Positions 1 to 4,869 of a DNA stretch of 9,001 bases are shown in pieces. The DNA is from Afipia sp. GTDB lineage: Bacteria > Pseudomonadota > Alphaproteobacteria > Rhizobiales > Xanthobacteraceae. The notes beneath the pieces are model-generated. The model had not been told where the DNA came from, did no database searches, and saw only the letters and a program-made list of their open reading frames with translations. The stretch lies in assembly GCA_020056155.1 (NCBI GenBank), contig JAGVII010000648.1:1-9001 (forward strand). The letters are read 5' to 3'. The position numbers were made by a program, and so were the translations under genes. How positions within the stretch are numbered: position 1 is the stretch's first letter; each line of letters starts with the position of its first letter.

Positions 1-1
1 C

Positions 2-841
2 GAGAACGGCGTCAAGGTATTCGAGATCGAAGCTTCCATCATTCAATGGAACATTTTGCCGGACGTCGCGGTCGAGGCCTACGCCTACAATCGTCAGGTG
101 CCCGGGCCGCGTCTCCAACTGACGGAGGGTGATCACGTCCGCATCAACTTCCACAACGCGCTTCCGGAAACCACGACCGTTCACTGGCACGGGCTGATCG
201 TGCCGAACGAGATGGACGGCCCGGCGAAGATCACCCAGAAGCCCGTGCCCCCGGGCGGATCGTACACCTACGAATTCACGGTCGGACAAAACGGCACGTA
301 TTTCTATCACAGCCACGATCATCCGGATCGGCAGCAGGCGCTCGGACTCTACGGCGCGCTGCTGATCGCGCCTAAGGACCCCAGTGCCGAAGTCAAGGCC
401 GACCTTGATTACACGATCCAGCTACAGGAATGGCTCAAACGCGAGTGGCTGACCTATCCGGCCATGCTGATGGAGGGGGCGTTGCCGAACTATTTCACCA
501 TCAACGGCAAGGCCTATCCATCCACCGACACGGTACCGATGAAGGTCGGTCAGACCATCAAGCTGCGATTCATCGGCACCAACAACAATTTCGTGCACCC
601 GATGCACGTTCACGGTGGACCGTTCGAGGTCGTTGCCGTCGATGGTGTAACCCTGAATGAAAGTGCCAGGTATCAGGCGGACACCGTCAACGTCGGCCCT
701 GGTCAGCGTTATGACGTGGTCTGGACGGCCCGTAAGCCCGGCAAGTGGCTGGTGCATTGTCACATCCCGCATCACACGACGAACAACAATGTCGAGCAGA
801 AGGGCGGCGGAGGCCTGATGCTCGTCCTCGACGTGAAATGA
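2..841 (+). CDS. Two-domain multicopper oxidase, 5' end missing
   Basis: A copper-dependent oxidase of the laccase/cupredoxin superfamily, probably periplasmic, which would oxidise Cu(I) or organic substrates while reducing oxygen. The frame is open to the left edge (279 residues visible), so the true start and signal peptide lie outside; the TTG at 56 is not a credible start because the homologous-looking sequence continues upstream of it. All four copper-binding signatures are present: HWHG (182-193), HSHDH (308-322), HPMHVH (596-613) and HCHIPHH (755-775). Only about 190 residues separate the first and last, which fits a two-domain enzyme rather than a three-domain laccase. The type 1 copper ligands (His, Cys, His) are visible only in the second domain. 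The residue where Met or Leu usually follows the last His is an Asn in an Asn-rich stretch, followed by a Gly run. The gene is followed after 32 bases by copC and copD, so a copper-resistance role is likely. The family call is firm; the substrate is inferred. Confidence 0.92.
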   Translation, partial: ENGVKVFEIEASIIQWNILPDVAVEAYAYNRQVPGPRLQLTEGDHVRINFHNALPETTTVHWHGLIVPNEMDGPAKITQKPVPPGGSYTYEFTVGQNGTYFYHSHDHPDRQQALGLYGALLIAPKDPSAEVKADLDYTIQLQEWLKREWLTYPAMLMEGALPNYFTINGKAYPSTDTVPMKVGQTIKLRFIGTNNNFVHPMHVHGGPFEVVAVDGVTLNESARYQADTVNVGPGQRYDVVWTARKPGKWLVHCHIPHHTTNNNVEQKGGGGLMLVLDVK

Positions 842-873
842 ACCTCCGCTTTACATCCACACAGGAAGAAAAG

Positions 874-1239
874 ATGTCGAAGATCTCAACGGCGACCCTT
901 GCATTGATCACAGCAATTCTTTCAGGCGGGGTTGCCCTTGCTCACCCGCAACTGCAAACGTCCGCGCCTTCCGCAGGAGCGACGACGACTGCGCCCAAGC
1001 AGATCAGCATTACCTTCAACGAAATCGTCATCCCGCAATTTTCCGGAATCGAGATCAAGGACAAGGCGGGCCGAGCAATCACGACCGGGAAGTCCACCGT
1101 CGATCCGGCTGACAAGAAACGATTGGTGGTGCCGGTAAAAGAGGAATTGTCTTCCGGCGAGTATAAGGTCGATTGGCACGCCGTTTCGGACGATACACAT
1201 CGCGTCAAGGGGACCTATTCGTTCAGCGTGACCCGTTGA
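874..1239 (+). CDS. copC: CopC periplasmic copper-binding protein
   Basis: A 121-residue CopC-family cupredoxin-like protein that binds copper in the periplasm and is thought to pass it to CopD. The ATG at 874 was chosen because AGGA lies at 863-866 and because a classic signal peptide follows: hydrophobic residues 8-22, then ALA with cleavage after residue 23. Cleavage leaves His24 at the new N-terminus, which is the known first Cu(II) ligand of the family. The other Cu(II) ligands appear as Asp107 and His109 in the motif SDDTH. The mature protein contains no methionine, so the Met-rich Cu(I) site of the Pseudomonas plasmid CopC is absent and this should be a Cu(II)-only form. The frame is open upstream to 745, but starting there would overlap the oxidase gene and lose the signal peptide. 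The stop overlaps the copD start by one base (TGATG). Confidence 0.93.
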   Translation: MSKISTATLALITAILSGGVALAHPQLQTSAPSAGATTTAPKQISITFNEIVIPQFSGIEIKDKAGRAITTGKSTVDPADKKRLVVPVKEELSSGEYKVDWHAVSDDTHRVKGTYSFSVTR

Positions 1240-2177
1240 TGATCGAGGCCGGACTCATCATCGCGCGGTTCCTGCACTATCTGGCGACGACGGCCCTCGC
1301 GGGGCTGTCGTTGTTTCCGCTCTATGCGTTCGCGGGAGCCGAACCTGAAGTCTTGAGTCGCTGGCGGCAAAGGTGGCTGTTGTGGATCGCCGTTGCGGCG
1401 TTGTTGAGCGGCCTCTGCCGGTTAGCGTTTACGGCCGCAAACATGAGCGGCAGCATGAGCGATCTTGCCGATGCGGAGACGGTTTGGGCGGTCGTCCACG
1501 ACACGGGTTTCGGTCACGTCTGGACGCTACGCATGCTTCTTGCGGTCCTAACGATTGGCGTGGCGGCACGGGGTCTCCGTTCTAAGGCGGCAGCGGCTCG
1601 TCCGAATTGGATGATGCCGTTCCTGGCCGCAATTCTCTTGGCATCGTTGGCTGGAACGGGTCACGCCCAGATCGAGGAGGGGTGGCCCGGCGTCATTCAC
1701 GTGACGTCCAATACTGCACACCTTCTCGCCGCCGGGGCTTGGCTCGGCGGTCTCATTCCGCTGGCCCTGATCCTGCATCGTTATCTTGGGACGGACCTGA
1801 ACGTCGGACCGAAAGACGTGGATCGAATTCTGATGCGGTTCTCGGGCATGGGGTATGTCGCGGTCGCCACCTTGATTGGGTCGGGCCTCGTGAACAGTTG
1901 GTTCCTGGTCGGATCGCTCTCCGGATTGCTGAACACGCCGTACGGCCAAATCCTTCTCGGGAAGCTTGCCCTGTTCGGCGGAATGCTCGTGCTCGCGGTC
2001 GCGAACCGGTTCTGGCTCGTGCCGTCGATGCGCACCGTCCAACCGGACGCGGCCGATGAATTGGCAGTGCGGTCCGCAAGGCTCCGCAATCATGTGCTCG
2101 GAGAGCAATTCTTGGGGTGGATGGTTCTCCTGGCCGTCAGCATCCTCGGCACGATGCAGCCGGCCGTCGGGCAGTGA
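1239..2177 (+). CDS. copD: CopD copper-resistance membrane protein
   Basis: A 312-residue inner-membrane protein of the CopD family, the usual partner of CopC and thought to move copper across the inner membrane. About eight hydrophobic segments can be seen, near residues 5-27, 47-66, 93-112, 124-143, 157-180, 203-224, 238-258 and 291-308. The segment with His154, His161 and AGAWLGGL (165-172) is the most family-like part and carries likely metal ligands; Met69 and Met73 in NMSGSM are other candidates. The ATG at 1239 shares its A with the last base of the copC stop, so translation is probably coupled to copC. The reading frame extends back to a TTG at 1173 inside copC, but that longer start would add a charged, non-membrane tail and was rejected. 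The length is normal for the family. Long antisense frames here are shadows of the GC-rich coding sequence. Confidence 0.92.
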   Translation: MIEAGLIIARFLHYLATTALAGLSLFPLYAFAGAEPEVLSRWRQRWLLWIAVAALLSGLCRLAFTAANMSGSMSDLADAETVWAVVHDTGFGHVWTLRMLLAVLTIGVAARGLRSKAAAARPNWMMPFLAAILLASLAGTGHAQIEEGWPGVIHVTSNTAHLLAAGAWLGGLIPLALILHRYLGTDLNVGPKDVDRILMRFSGMGYVAVATLIGSGLVNSWFLVGSLSGLLNTPYGQILLGKLALFGGMLVLAVANRFWLVPSMRTVQPDAADELAVRSARLRNHVLGEQFLGWMVLLAVSILGTMQPAVGQ

Positions 2178-2230
2178 CAATGGATTAGGGATGATCGGAG
2201 ATAAAGGCAATGAGCTTGGAAGGAGTCAAG

Positions 2231-2484
2231 ATGAACACAGGTAGCGTATCGCGGCGGAGCGCACTCGGAAAATTGTCGCGGCGGCATTGATGGCTCCGAC
2301 GGTTTCCGAGGCTGCACAGAGCACCATCATCCGTGTTCATAAGGATCCGAGCTGCGGTTGCTGCTCTGGGTGGGTGCGTCATCTGGAAGCTGCGAGATTC
2401 AGCGTCGCGGTTCAGGAAGACACCGATCTCCGGATCATCCGGAAGCGCTATGCGGCAGTGTTATTCGGCCACGCCGATCCATAA
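2231..2484 (+). pseudogene. Broken DUF411/CopG-type metal-binding protein
   Basis: Remnant of a small periplasmic DUF411 protein, a family that includes the copper-binding CopG and is commonly found beside copper genes. A good site GGAAGGAG (2218-2225) precedes ATG 2231, and the frame begins with a signal-peptide-like start containing SRRSALGK. It then stops at 2288-2290. Adding one A to the four-A run at 2269-2272 would join it to the +1 frame, which reads AAALMAPTVSEAAQ and then the hallmark KDPSCGCCSGWVRHLEAA. The body matches the family up to LRIIRKR (near 2448). It then jumps to YAAVLFGHADP and a stop at 2482-2484. Family members are about 150 residues, so some 70-80 codons are missing; YAAVLFG resembles the family's C-terminal end, which suggests an internal deletion. 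The stop codon lies inside an inverted repeat at a dif-like site. The family call is firm; the deletion model is inferred, and a sequencing error in the A-run cannot be excluded. Confidence 0.78.
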
Positions 2485-2512
2485 TCCGGTTTCGCATAAG
2501 ATGGATTATGGA
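2478..2512. repeat. 10-bp perfect inverted repeat at the copper operon/DarTG junction
   Basis: TCCATAATCC (2478-2487) and GGATTATGGA (2503-2512) are exact reverse complements separated by 15 bases. The left arm contains the stop codon of the broken DUF411 gene. The 15-base spacer is longer than a typical terminator loop and no T-run follows, so a recombinase-type or protein-binding site is more likely than a transcription terminator. Confidence 0.7.
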
Positions 2513-2516
2513 ACCT
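2488..2516 (+). other. Candidate dif-like (Xer or other tyrosine recombinase) site
   Basis: GGTTTCGCATAA (2488-2499), a 6-base centre GATGGA (2500-2505) and TTATGGAACCT (2506-2516) match the layout of dif/cer/psi sites: an XerC arm ending in GCATAA, a 6-base spacer and an XerD arm beginning TTATG. The outer half of the right arm is less like the standard TTATGTTAAAT. A third arm-like copy, CCATAA, lies just upstream at 2479-2484. The match is by eye. It falls exactly where the DUF411 gene is cut off, which is why it is reported as a possible integration or resolution site. No second copy was found in the window. Confidence 0.4.
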
Positions 2517-2522
2517 AAGTAT

Positions 2523-2550
2523 TTGATTTTACAGGACAAATATAGATAAC
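2523..2550 (+). promoter_or_regulatory. Weak sigma-70-type promoter candidate in AT-rich stretch
   Basis: TTGATT (2523-2528) and GATAAC (2545-2550), separated by 16 bases, each match 4 of 6 consensus positions. Transcription would start near 2557, on the ACGATATCGT palindrome, leaving a leader of about 165 bases before the ribbon-helix-helix gene. This is suggestive only. Confidence 0.22.
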
Positions 2551-2560
2551 ACGATATCGT
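2551..2560. promoter_or_regulatory. 10-bp palindrome ACGATATCGT, possible operator
   Basis: A perfect 10-bp palindrome with a GATATC centre. The same 6-base centre recurs in the palindrome at 2684-2693, about 133 bases downstream and next to the operon start. Paired palindromes upstream of a gene for a DNA-binding protein are what an autoregulated toxin-antitoxin operon would show. The binding protein is inferred. Confidence 0.3.
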
Positions 2561-2657
2561 CCTCTGCCGAATTCGTCAAGTTCTCAGCGAGCGCCGCAGC
2601 AGCCACTCGCGGCGCCATACAGGGCATGAGATATGGGAGAAGCGTCACAGGGTGCCG

Positions 2658-2687
2658 TTGATCCTTGGCATCGCAGCGTCTTATTGA
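2658..2687 (+). promoter_or_regulatory. Proximal promoter candidate for the rhh-darT-darG operon
   Basis: TTGATC (2658-2663) and TATTGA (2682-2687) are 18 bases apart. The -10 element matches only 3 of 6 positions, so support is weak. Its position is attractive because it would start transcription about 30 bases before the GTG at 2722, and its -10 overlaps the TTGATATCAA palindrome, so a bound repressor would block it. Confidence 0.25.
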
Positions 2688-2693
2688 TATCAA
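2684..2693. promoter_or_regulatory. 10-bp palindrome TTGATATCAA, possible operator
   Basis: A perfect palindrome 29 bases before the start codon of the ribbon-helix-helix gene. It shares the GATATC centre with the palindrome at 2551-2560. Its location over a candidate -10 makes it the best guess for the site at which the operon's own DNA-binding protein acts, but no binding data can be read from sequence. Confidence 0.38.
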
Positions 2694-2695
2694 GT

Positions 2696-2713
2696 AATCA
2701 GAACGAATCAGAA
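2696..2713 (+). repeat. Tandem AATCAGAA repeat, 10-base period
   Basis: AATCAGAA occurs at 2696-2703 and again at 2706-2713, one helical turn apart, with a related ATCAAG just upstream at 2689-2694. The second copy runs into the Shine-Dalgarno AGAAGGA (2710-2716) of the gene at 2722. Direct repeats at one-turn spacing are a usual arrangement for ribbon-helix-helix operators, so repression of both transcription and translation is possible. Confidence 0.4.
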
Positions 2714-2721
2714 GGACTGCC

Positions 2722-2910
2722 GTGGCTCGTCAGAAAGGCAGACCGAAAGTGGAAACGGAACCTGTCATGGTCAGGCTTCCGCTACCCTTGCTCGCGATCA
2801 TCGATGAGTTTCGACGCAAGCAGGACGGCATTCCGACAAGGCCCGCAGCCATCCGCTTACTGCTGAAGGATCAACTCGTCAGCCTGGGGTATGTCGAGGG
2901 CGAGAAATGA
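2722..2910 (+). CDS. Small ribbon-helix-helix DNA-binding protein
   Basis: A 62-residue protein with the layout of a ribbon-helix-helix (MetJ/Arc-type) regulator or antitoxin: a short strand near residues 13-19 (PVMVRL), helix A near 22-34 (LLAIIDEFRRKQ), and helix B near 40-53 (RPAAIRLLLKDQL). The basic N-terminus (ARQKGRPK) is also typical of DNA-binding arms. The start is GTG at 2722, with AGAAGGA (2710-2716) five bases upstream; no ATG in frame would keep the strand. Its TGA overlaps the darT ATG in the ATGA arrangement, so the two are probably translationally coupled and co-regulated. The likely role is repression of this operon, with the palindromes and tandem repeats just upstream as candidate sites. 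A direct antitoxin role against DarT cannot be excluded. The fold is a confident guess; the role is inferred from context. Confidence 0.8.
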   Translation: MARQKGRPKVETEPVMVRLPLPLLAIIDEFRRKQDGIPTRPAAIRLLLKDQLVSLGYVEGEK

Positions 2911-3554
2911 CTCGGCCGCCACTCGATCCAAAAATCTACCATATCGTCAACGTCGACCGACTCCCGTCAATTATCGCTCATAACAGGCTGCTGTGCGATT
3001 CTGAGATCATAAAGCTTGCGCTTCCCGGCACGACCATCGGCATGGGATCGATTAAGGAGCGCAGATTGCGCCTTCCCGTCGATTGCTACGCTAATGCGTT
3101 TGTGGGCAGTTTCGTGCCCTTCTATTTTTGCCCTCGCTCAGTGATGCTCTACGTGATCCATTGCGCCAACAGCCCCGAACTCGCTTACAAGGGTGGGCAA
3201 GGGCCAATCGTGCACTTGGAGGCAGACCTTCATAAGGTGGTCCAATGGGCCGACGCGAACAATCACAGCTGGGCATTCAGTGGATCAAATGCGGGCGCGG
3301 CGTACGCGCAGTTTTGGAAAGCTGCGGCCCAACTCGATCAGCTAAACTGGCAACACATCGTCGCCACGCAATGGGCACAGGCTGATATCAAGGAAGCCAA
3401 GCAAGCCGAGTTCCTGATGTATAATCATTTCCCATGGCATCTGATTGAACGCATCGGCGTTCATTCGAAGGCTGTGTTCAATTCAGCGGTGAACGCCTTG
3501 GCACAAGCTGCACACAAACCGACCGTCCAGATCCTACCACACTGGTATTACTGA
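2907..3554 (+). CDS. darT: DarT DNA ADP-ribosyltransferase toxin
   Basis: A 215-residue toxin of the DarT (formerly DUF4433) family, which uses NAD+ to attach ADP-ribose to bases in single-stranded DNA, stalling replication. The family is known as a toxin-antitoxin and phage-defence effector. The sequence has the N-terminal YHIVNVDRLPSII block (11-23) that helps bind NAD+, the LLCDSE element (28-33), the ERR segment (51-53) matching the family's conserved Arg region, and a central NAD+/DNA-contacting stretch (about 124-149). Glu168 in QAEFLMY is the predicted catalytic glutamate and is intact, followed by the conserved HFPWHLIERIGV. The C-terminus ends in WYY, as in other DarT proteins. Full length is present with no lesion, so the toxin is probably active and needs the adjacent DarG. 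The ATG overlaps the preceding stop by four bases. Whether it modifies thymidine (DarT2) or another base cannot be proved from sequence, but it looks most like the thymidine type. Confidence 0.93.
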   Translation: MTRPPLDPKIYHIVNVDRLPSIIAHNRLLCDSEIIKLALPGTTIGMGSIKERRLRLPVDCYANAFVGSFVPFYFCPRSVMLYVIHCANSPELAYKGGQGPIVHLEADLHKVVQWADANNHSWAFSGSNAGAAYAQFWKAAAQLDQLNWQHIVATQWAQADIKEAKQAEFLMYNHFPWHLIERIGVHSKAVFNSAVNALAQAAHKPTVQILPHWYY

Positions 3555-3564
3555 GGAGGACCGC

Positions 3565-4668
3565 ATGATCACATTCACAACCGGTGACATCCTCGATGCC
3601 GACGTTGACGCGCTCGTGAACACCGTCAATTGCGTCGGCATCATGGGTCGTGGAATAGCGCTGCAGTTCAAGAACAAGTTTCCGGATAACTTCAAAGCCT
3701 ATGTCGCCGCATGTGATCGCCACGATGTTCAGCCCGGGAAAATGTTTGTCCACGAGACAGGCAAGCTGTCGCCGCGTTACATCATCAACTTTCCGACCAA
3801 GCGCCACTGGAAGGGCAAGAGTCGCATCGAAGATATTGAGGCGGGTCTCGCGGACCTTTTGCAGGTGATTGGACAACTCAATATACGTTCTATCGCGATA
3901 CCGCCGCTCGGCTCCGGGCTGGGCGGGCTCAGCTGGGACGACGTTCGGCCGAAGATCGTTCAGGCGTTGGAACATGCCCCTGGCGTTGTCGCGGTGATCT
4001 ACGAACCCTCTGGGGCTCCGGATTCCGCTGCGCTCGCTCGCAACCGGAAGGTGCCCAACATGACGCCCGGTCGTGCCGCGCTGGTCGTTCTGGTCCAGCG
4101 TTACCTGAACGGCCTGATGGACCCGTTTGTCACGCTTCTAGAAGCACACAAGCTGATGTTTTTCATGCAGGAGGCCGGCGAGAATCTGCGCCTGAAGTAC
4201 CGCAAGGCCAACTACGGACCATATGCTGAAAACCTGCGCCATGTACTCAGCAGTATCGAGGGCCACCTGATTTCCGGATATTCCGACGGTGGTGACGACC
4301 CGACGAAGCGGTTGAGCCTCGTTCCCGGCGCATTCGAAGATGCCGACCATTTCCTCGAGGACCAGTCCGAGACGCGGCTTCGCTTTGATCGTGTCGCCGA
4401 ATTAGTCGACGGTTTCGAGACGCCCTACGGACTTGAACTACTGTCCACGGTATATTGGGTCGCAACAAACGAAGACGCTCAAAGCCTCTCGGACCTCCAA
4501 TCCAAACTCTACGCCTGGAATGAGCGCAAGAAGCAATTCACTCCCGATCAAATCTCGCTTGCTTTGAAAGTTCTCATCGAAAGAGGATGGGTCGACCGCA
4601 AGGTGCATGTTGACCAGCCAAGTCAACGGTCGGCTGTTGCCGCGGCGGCGTCATATTCGCTTCAATAA
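3565..4668 (+). CDS. darG: DarG macrodomain antitoxin
   Basis: A 367-residue antitoxin to DarT. Residues 1 to about 150 form a macrodomain that removes ADP-ribose from DNA. Visible signatures are GDIL (7-10), NTVNCVGIMGRGIALQF (19-35) with Asn22, FPTKRHW (76-82) with Lys79 matching the catalytic lysine of characterised DarG proteins, and the GSGLGG loop (116-121). After a linker (about 150-170), residues 170-350 form the DarT-binding domain. Such C-terminal domains are reported to block DarT by imitating its single-stranded DNA substrate, so there are two layers of protection. The region around EAHKLMFFMQEAG (about 193-205) and NYGPYAENLRHVL resembles SocA/Panacea-type (DUF4065) antitoxins by eye. 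ATG 3565 has a near-perfect GAGGAGGA site (3553-3560) overlapping the darT stop. That strong site suits an antitoxin that must outnumber its toxin. Length is normal for DarG. Confidence 0.93.
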   Translation: MITFTTGDILDADVDALVNTVNCVGIMGRGIALQFKNKFPDNFKAYVAACDRHDVQPGKMFVHETGKLSPRYIINFPTKRHWKGKSRIEDIEAGLADLLQVIGQLNIRSIAIPPLGSGLGGLSWDDVRPKIVQALEHAPGVVAVIYEPSGAPDSAALARNRKVPNMTPGRAALVVLVQRYLNGLMDPFVTLLEAHKLMFFMQEAGENLRLKYRKANYGPYAENLRHVLSSIEGHLISGYSDGGDDPTKRLSLVPGAFEDADHFLEDQSETRLRFDRVAELVDGFETPYGLELLSTVYWVATNEDAQSLSDLQSKLYAWNERKKQFTPDQISLALKVLIERGWVDRKVHVDQPSQRSAVAAAASYSLQ

Positions 4669-4822
4669 ATCTGCGTGATGCAGGCGTGGTTCGAACGTTT
4701 GCGAGCCCCACCATAAGGACGGAGAGGCGACTACTTTCCCCCAGTTCGCTTCCCTTGCAAATATCGAGAGGGCCGCGGCTAAACTCCCAAAAGCGGGGAG
4801 CGAACAACACCGTGCGCAGAAC
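4669..4822. other. Gap between convergent darG and virD4
   Basis: No gene is supported here. The stretch contains the palindrome GTTCGAAC (4689-4696), which briefly resembles a tRNA T-loop but lacks a pairing stem, and CCATAA at 4711-4716, which matches one arm of the dif-like site but has no partner arm. It may be the untranslated tail of the darTG transcript. Confidence 0.5.
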
Positions 4823-4869
4823 GCCCTCCCGCCGTGACGCGCCACGAGGTGGGAAGGCTAATGTTTTTT
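4823..4869 (+). terminator. Likely Rho-independent terminator of the darTG operon
   Basis: GCCCTCCC (4823-4830) pairs with GGGAAGGC (4851-4858) with one C-A mismatch. An inner stem CGTG (4833-4836)/CACG (4843-4846) closes a six-base loop. Six T's follow at 4864-4869. The T-run starts five bases after the stem, which is a little far, and the stem includes a base of the virD4 stop codon on the other strand. The T-run is only on the + side, so it should stop transcripts from darG rather than from virD4. Confidence 0.45.

Larger units (their letters stand above)
2513..2721. other. Non-coding leader between junction and DarTG operon
   Basis: No convincing gene is present. The first about 45 bases are clearly more AT-rich than the rest of the window. 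Within the stretch are the palindromes ACGATATCGT (2551-2560) and TTGATATCAA (2684-2693), a tandem AATCAGAA repeat just before the downstream start codon, and two weak promoter candidates. A 77-codon frame starting at 2633 overlaps the ribbon-helix-helix gene out of frame and looks like chance. Confidence 0.6.

Noticed and set aside
745..873. Longer copC start upstream inside the oxidase gene
   Set aside because: It would bury the signal peptide and overlap the oxidase by about 100 bases. ATG 874 has a ribosome site and a normal signal peptide.
1548..2210. 220-codon - strand frame opposite copD
   Set aside because: The translation is Pro/Arg/Glu-rich without motifs, while copD on the other strand has eight clear membrane segments.
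2478..2512. Inverted repeat as a transcription terminator for the copper operon
   Set aside because: The 15-base loop and lack of a T-run argue against it, although weak attenuation cannot be excluded.
2633..2866. 77-codon + strand frame overlapping the ribbon-helix-helix gene
   Set aside because: It has no recognisable features or good ribosome site and lies out of frame over a well-supported small gene.
4683..4713. tRNA-like 3' fragment (GGTTCGAAC followed by CCACCA) that could mark an attachment site
   Set aside because: The T-loop sequence is present, but the five-base T-stem does not pair and no acceptor or anticodon arm is visible.
4709..4720. Possible second dif-like arm (CCATAAGG) downstream of darG
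   Set aside because: There is only a six-base match to one arm, with no opposite arm at the right spacing, so it is not enough to call a flanking site.
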